Shown here: one piece after another, positions 39,063 to 39,274 of the stretch | How the letters are laid out: every line of letters starts with the position of its first letter | How positions within the stretch are numbered: position 1 is the first letter of the stretch | Assembly: GCA_018882795.1 (NCBI GenBank) | Contig: VERJ01000016.1 | Location: forward strand, 1 to 39,274 | Direction of reading: 5' to 3' | DNA from: Burkholderiaceae bacterium | GTDB taxonomy: Bacteria > Pseudomonadota > Gammaproteobacteria > Burkholderiales > Burkholderiaceae_A | DNA: 39,274 nucleotides | Program-made: the position numbers and the translations under genes | The notes under the pieces: model-generated | What the model was told of the DNA's origin: nothing | The model's input: the letters and a program-made list of their open reading frames with translations, nothing else | Database searches by the model: none

Positions 39063-39274
39063 GCTCGGGGCCTAACGCTGGGGGCAACCTAAATCGAAGG
39101 CTCCCGGCCTAGCGCCGGGTTTCGCCCGGCTGCAAGCGTTCGCCGGTTCGAAATCCCGACGCTCTCCGGTCGAGTTCATAGGTCGAAACGCTATAGCTCT
39201 CGAGGGGAGAGCATCGGGATGTCGACGAGTTGAGCGTCGGAGGCAAACGCCTTTAGCCGTTGTTTGCCGACCGC
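39063..39274. repeat. Structured intergenic repeat, copy 2 (cut by window edge)
   Basis: The left arm (39063-39084, GCTCGGGGCCTAACGCTG...) matches copy 1 in 21 of 22 bases. Near the right edge GAGCGTCGGAGGCAAACGC and GTTTGCCGACCGC correspond to the copy 1 core. The core stem here is GGCAAAC/GTTTGCC instead of GCAAAAC/GTTTTGC, so the base pairs covary. About 130 extra bases lie between arm and core, including a GCCGGG/CCCGGC hairpin near 39114-39130. The right arm is expected beyond the window end. Confidence 0.65.
39153..39220. repeat. Inverted repeat inside repeat copy 2
   Basis: ATCCCGACGCTCTCC (39153-39167) and GGAGAGCATCGGGAT (39206-39220) pair over 15 bases with one mismatch, leaving a 38-base loop. 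It is present in copy 2 but not in copy 1 and may be an insertion into the core or a second, nested repeat. Confidence 0.6.

Overview
The window looks like a chromosomal segment of a flagellated betaproteobacterium, most likely Burkholderiales. The grounds are moderately high GC, the gene orders flhA-flhF-flhG-fliA facing flgA-flgM-flgN, rpsP-rimM-trmD-rplS and etfB-etfA, a CobD/CbiB-like membrane protein beside a CoA pyrophosphatase, and protein sequences of betaproteobacterial type. No rRNA, tRNA, CRISPR array, insertion sequence or prophage was recognised.

Layout. Positions 1-9000 (mostly minus strand) hold two tiny overlapping membrane-protein genes, a giant flagellin (1377 aa), flaG, a second flaG and a large flagellin (998 aa). 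A vapBC-type pair and a third flagellin (822 aa, plus strand) run from 9019 to 12311. This third flagellin carries a C-type-lectin-like domain in its surface-exposed part, with all five expected calcium/sugar ligands. All three flagellins have the same sigma-28-type promoter (TAAA-N15-nYCCGTAw), leaders of about 50 nt, and a hairpin at the extreme 5' end of the leader. Positions 12394-18234 are accessory: two Sel1-repeat proteins, a RelBE-like and a second VapBC-like toxin-antitoxin pair with clear operator repeats, a secreted protein, a membrane-anchored GltB-like protein and two unrecognised proteins.

Positions 18298-23479 (plus) are flhA, flhF, an flhG-like gene that keeps the FlhF-activating DQA helix but has lost its Walker A motif, and fliA. 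Facing them on the minus strand is a tightly overlapping nine-gene run starting at 31028. It encodes a soluble protein, a coiled-coil membrane protein, a PDZ membrane protein, a CheW-like protein, a receptor-topology membrane protein and a CheA-like protein without kinase motifs, then flgA, flgM and flgN. I read the first six as a possible kinase-less chemosensory-like membrane complex tied to the flagellum. It is the best candidate here for an undescribed system.

Positions 31052-39274 are mostly housekeeping: a small coiled-coil membrane protein, the CobD/CbiB-like protein, a CoA pyrophosphatase, rplS, trmD, rimM, rpsP, etfA, etfB, a MltB-like lytic transglycosylase and a nuclease lipoprotein. 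Two copies of a structured intergenic repeat (35389-35498, and 39063 to the window end) share outer arms and have covarying inner hairpins.

How the genes fit together: FliA would drive the flagellin promoters and FlgM would hold FliA back until secretion. FlhF and the FlhG-like protein would set flagellum placement and FlhA would be the export gate. The three flagellins with different inserted domains suggest a filament whose surface can be changed or decorated, possibly for sugar-dependent adhesion.
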